A DNA stretch of 64,000 nucleotides from Cheilinus undulatus. Taxonomy: Eukaryota > Chordata > Actinopteri > Labriformes > Labridae. The notes below the pieces were generated by a model. That model had not been told where the DNA came from and did no database searches. It saw only the letters and a program-made list of their open reading frames with translations. Of this stretch, positions 62,062-64,000 are shown one piece after another. Both the position numbers and the translations under genes were made by a program. Location of the stretch: positions 26,416,719-26,480,718 of the forward strand of contig NC_054882.1 in the NCBI RefSeq assembly GCF_018320785.1. Direction: 5' to 3'. The first letter of the stretch is position 1. Every line of letters starts with the position of its first letter.

Positions 62062-62603
62062 TAAGGCCTTTGCCCAGTGAATCTGTTTTTGTTGTATGAA
62101 TGGGTTCGACTTTTTGCGCTTCCCTCTAAGTGGTCTGACTATGCAAAGCAGCGGCTGCAGCTCTCTTTCTCCCGCTCTCTCTCTCTCTCTGTCCCTTCCT
62201 CACACTAAGAGTTCACTGCAGACATTGTTTTTGGACCTTTTTCAAGACACTCTTTGAGAAAGTGACAGCATGGTAAAGAAAATAAAGACAGTGTGTGTTA
62301 TTGTAATATGCACATAAAACTTTCTTTGAGATGTTAACAGTGCTAACATTAACAGACTCTGTGCTAGTATTACACTTGGTAAAAGCTTCACTGCAAAGCT
62401 GCTTTTTATATGAGCTGCAAAATCCTGTAAAATGTTAACAGGTATCAGCCTCAGCTCCAACACCTTCTCCTCCAACCACTTTTCAGAAGAACATGCATTT
62501 ACCCATTGCTTACATGCACACAGCGCTAGATCACATATTTTAATTGCTGGCTAAGGGTTATGAATCCATAAAAAATGTCAGTGTGCAAAGACCTTAAGAA
62601 TTG
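62062..62603. mobile_element. Non-autonomous DNA transposon, relative of 38930-39590
   Basis: The left end TTAAGGCCTTTGCCCAGTGA and the right end (complement TTAAGGTCTTTGCACACTGA) form inverted repeats, each outside edge being TTAA. A CT-rich microsatellite lies inside at about 62165-62196. Confidence 0.6.
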
Positions 62604-63044
62604 TTTTTACCATAAACCAATATGGTTTTACCAGTTTCCTCTTTATTTCTTTCCCTCCTCAGTTTAATTTTAAAGACGTCCAGTTAAACTCAGCGAGGCC
62701 AGATCACAGGCAGTCAACATGATCGGTATGCAGTGCAAAGTACAGCAGCACCTGCTTCACTTTTCCCAGCTTTTCAATATAGGCATCCAAGCTGTGTGGA
62801 AGATGATTTCCCCCTGTGTGTTGATATGAATGTGGAGGTGTGAGATGCAACAGTTAAACATACAGCAGATGGTGATTTTATGGCTCAGACTGGCTTGTGA
62901 GAGGAATGCAAACAAGATGGAATATGTCCTGTTCTGAATTCACATTGTAGATCACATCACAGAAAGCTTGACTAGTTAACAACTCTCAGATACAGCTTAT
63001 TTTAATACAGTTAAGCTAAAACTGTCCTTTACTTGTATTTCCAG

Positions 63045-63536
63045 CTATCAGCCCGCCAAACCTTTTTTGGACCTCCTCCTCTGATTGCCCAGACGTTTGA
63101 GCGTGTCATCATGGAGAGCCTCAGCGAGCTCCAGAACCCCCTGCTCGACAAAACCAGCAAACATGTGGTGCACAACGACTACCAGGGATACCAGTGCGAC
63201 TACCAGAGCCAGCCTTACCAGGACAGCCTCATCGGCTACTACTACACTGGAACAAACAGCAAGCATAAGACTCAGCAGTACCTGGATGCTACGTCCCTGC
63301 ACCTGGCTGTGGAAGCCTTCTACAGGCCAAACTTTATCATGTACAAGGATGATGTGAGTCTGCACAGCAAGGACTCCAAGAGTGAGAGCTTTGAGACCAC
63401 GTTCACAGAGAGTAAGGACGCTGTAGTGGGCGGAGTTTCGACGGAAAACAATCCGGACAGCACACAAGAAGAGAAGGATGCAAAGATCTTGACGGTGTCA
63501 TATGATGTTGAGGAGGAGCAGGGACCAGAATACGAG
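63045..63536 (+). other. syndig1l: syndig1l exon 2 (5' leader end plus first coding part)
   Basis: Acceptor tttccag at 63038-63044, donor GAG|gtcaga at 63536/63537. The first 66 bases are leader; coding starts at 63111. Confidence 0.8.
63111..63536 (+). CDS. syndig1l: Synapse differentiation-inducing 1-like protein, N-terminal part
   Basis: Starts MESLSELQNPLL, identical to the start of human SYNDIG1L (capucin, TMEM90A), which decides the start codon. Further family landmarks in order: LAVEAFYRPNFIMY (about residues 65-80), FETTFTESKD, and ILTVSYDVEEE near the exon end. The 142 codons here are cytoplasmic. The acidic segment, the conserved SEDNF-type motif and the two C-terminal membrane segments must lie in exons beyond the window. 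SYNDIG1 promotes AMPA-receptor synapse development; the L paralogue is brain-enriched, reported at the Golgi, and less understood. A paralogue of syndig1 is less likely because that protein lacks the MESLSELQ start. Confidence 0.92.
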
Positions 63537-64000
63537 GTCAGACATTACATCAAAAAAAAAAATGAAAAAGCTTATTTGTCTTCTTTAGTGGTGATGTACA
63601 TTAGATAACAGCTTTTATACTTTGATGAAAATCCAAGCATATTGATGCGTTACGAAACTACAGCAAAGATACAACAAGCCCTAAGTACCTAAGGGGCAAT
63701 TTCATCTTCTTGCTTGCCAAAAATTCAAGTAAATGTCTGCCCTTCTGTTTAAACTGCACAAACACTTGGTGAAGCATTGTGCTATGTAGTCAGGAACAGT
63801 GCTTCCTCTCTTTTGGTCTTCACAGCTTTTTTTGTTACAAACACGAGTAAAGGTCTGAAGTTATTTTTAAAGCTTTTCTGCTTTTGGGTAGATGATAGAT
63901 CATACTAACCTTTCAAAGCAAATGGACTGACCAGATTCCACGTCTCCCATCAGGCAGATACATTTTGCACAGATTGAAGTTAAAATGCTCATTCCAGGCC
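63537..64000 (+). other. syndig1l: syndig1l intron 2 (incomplete)
   Basis: From the donor gtcaga to the window edge. No downstream exon is visible. Confidence 0.7.

Noticed and set aside
63048..63467. A 139-codon - strand frame
   Set aside because: It is the antisense shadow of the syndig1l coding exon.
1..64000. Prokaryotic systems (CRISPR, operons, phage modules)
   Set aside because: Split genes, U2 and U12 splice sites, Tc1 elements and SINE/LINE fragments show vertebrate nuclear DNA; no regular spacer-repeat arrays are present.

Overview
The window is a piece of a teleost (ray-finned fish) nuclear chromosome, probably a percomorph, although I cannot fix the species. It is AT-rich, has long introns and gene deserts, and is full of decayed Tc1-like transposons typical of fish genomes. 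Two protein-coding genes are secure, both on the + strand: rasgrp1 (739-20477, complete) and the 5' part of syndig1l (first exon ending at 58155, start codon at 63111, cut by the right edge).

rasgrp1 can be rebuilt exon by exon: 17 coding exons, all in phase, giving 803 codons from the first in-frame ATG or 781 from an ATG in a better context at 805. The order is REM, CDC25 catalytic domain, two EF hands, C1 and a C-terminal coiled coil. Its third intron (10925-12350) has no GT-AG ends. It starts with ATATCCTT, ends with AC and carries a TCCTTAAC branch site, so it is a minor-class (U12) AT-AC intron. At the left edge a possible coding exon on the - strand points away from rasgrp1 and may belong to a divergent neighbour I do not recognise.

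The stretch 20.5-57.7 kb holds no intact gene. It contains the rasgrp1 3' end, many Tc1-like relics, other repeat families present in two copies, a LINE fragment, a tRNA-derived SINE, a broken intronless coiled-coil gene (about 32046-33960), and non-repetitive stretches that could hold conserved non-coding elements. One nested insertion can be read precisely: a 781-bp inverted-repeat element lies inside a Tc1 relic and is flanked by an 8-bp duplication. A roughly 75-bp sequence occurs twice in opposite orientation, 5.1 kb apart.

The syndig1l promoter and 5' exon lie near 57.7-58.2 kb. A 4.9-kb intron with another Tc1 relic follows, then the exon encoding the diagnostic N-terminus of the protein. 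The membrane-spanning part must lie to the right of the window. The two genes belong to unrelated pathways (Ras activation by diacylglycerol; a synaptic/Golgi membrane protein), so there is no functional cluster to propose. I found no rRNA, tRNA gene, CRISPR array or operon-like structure.
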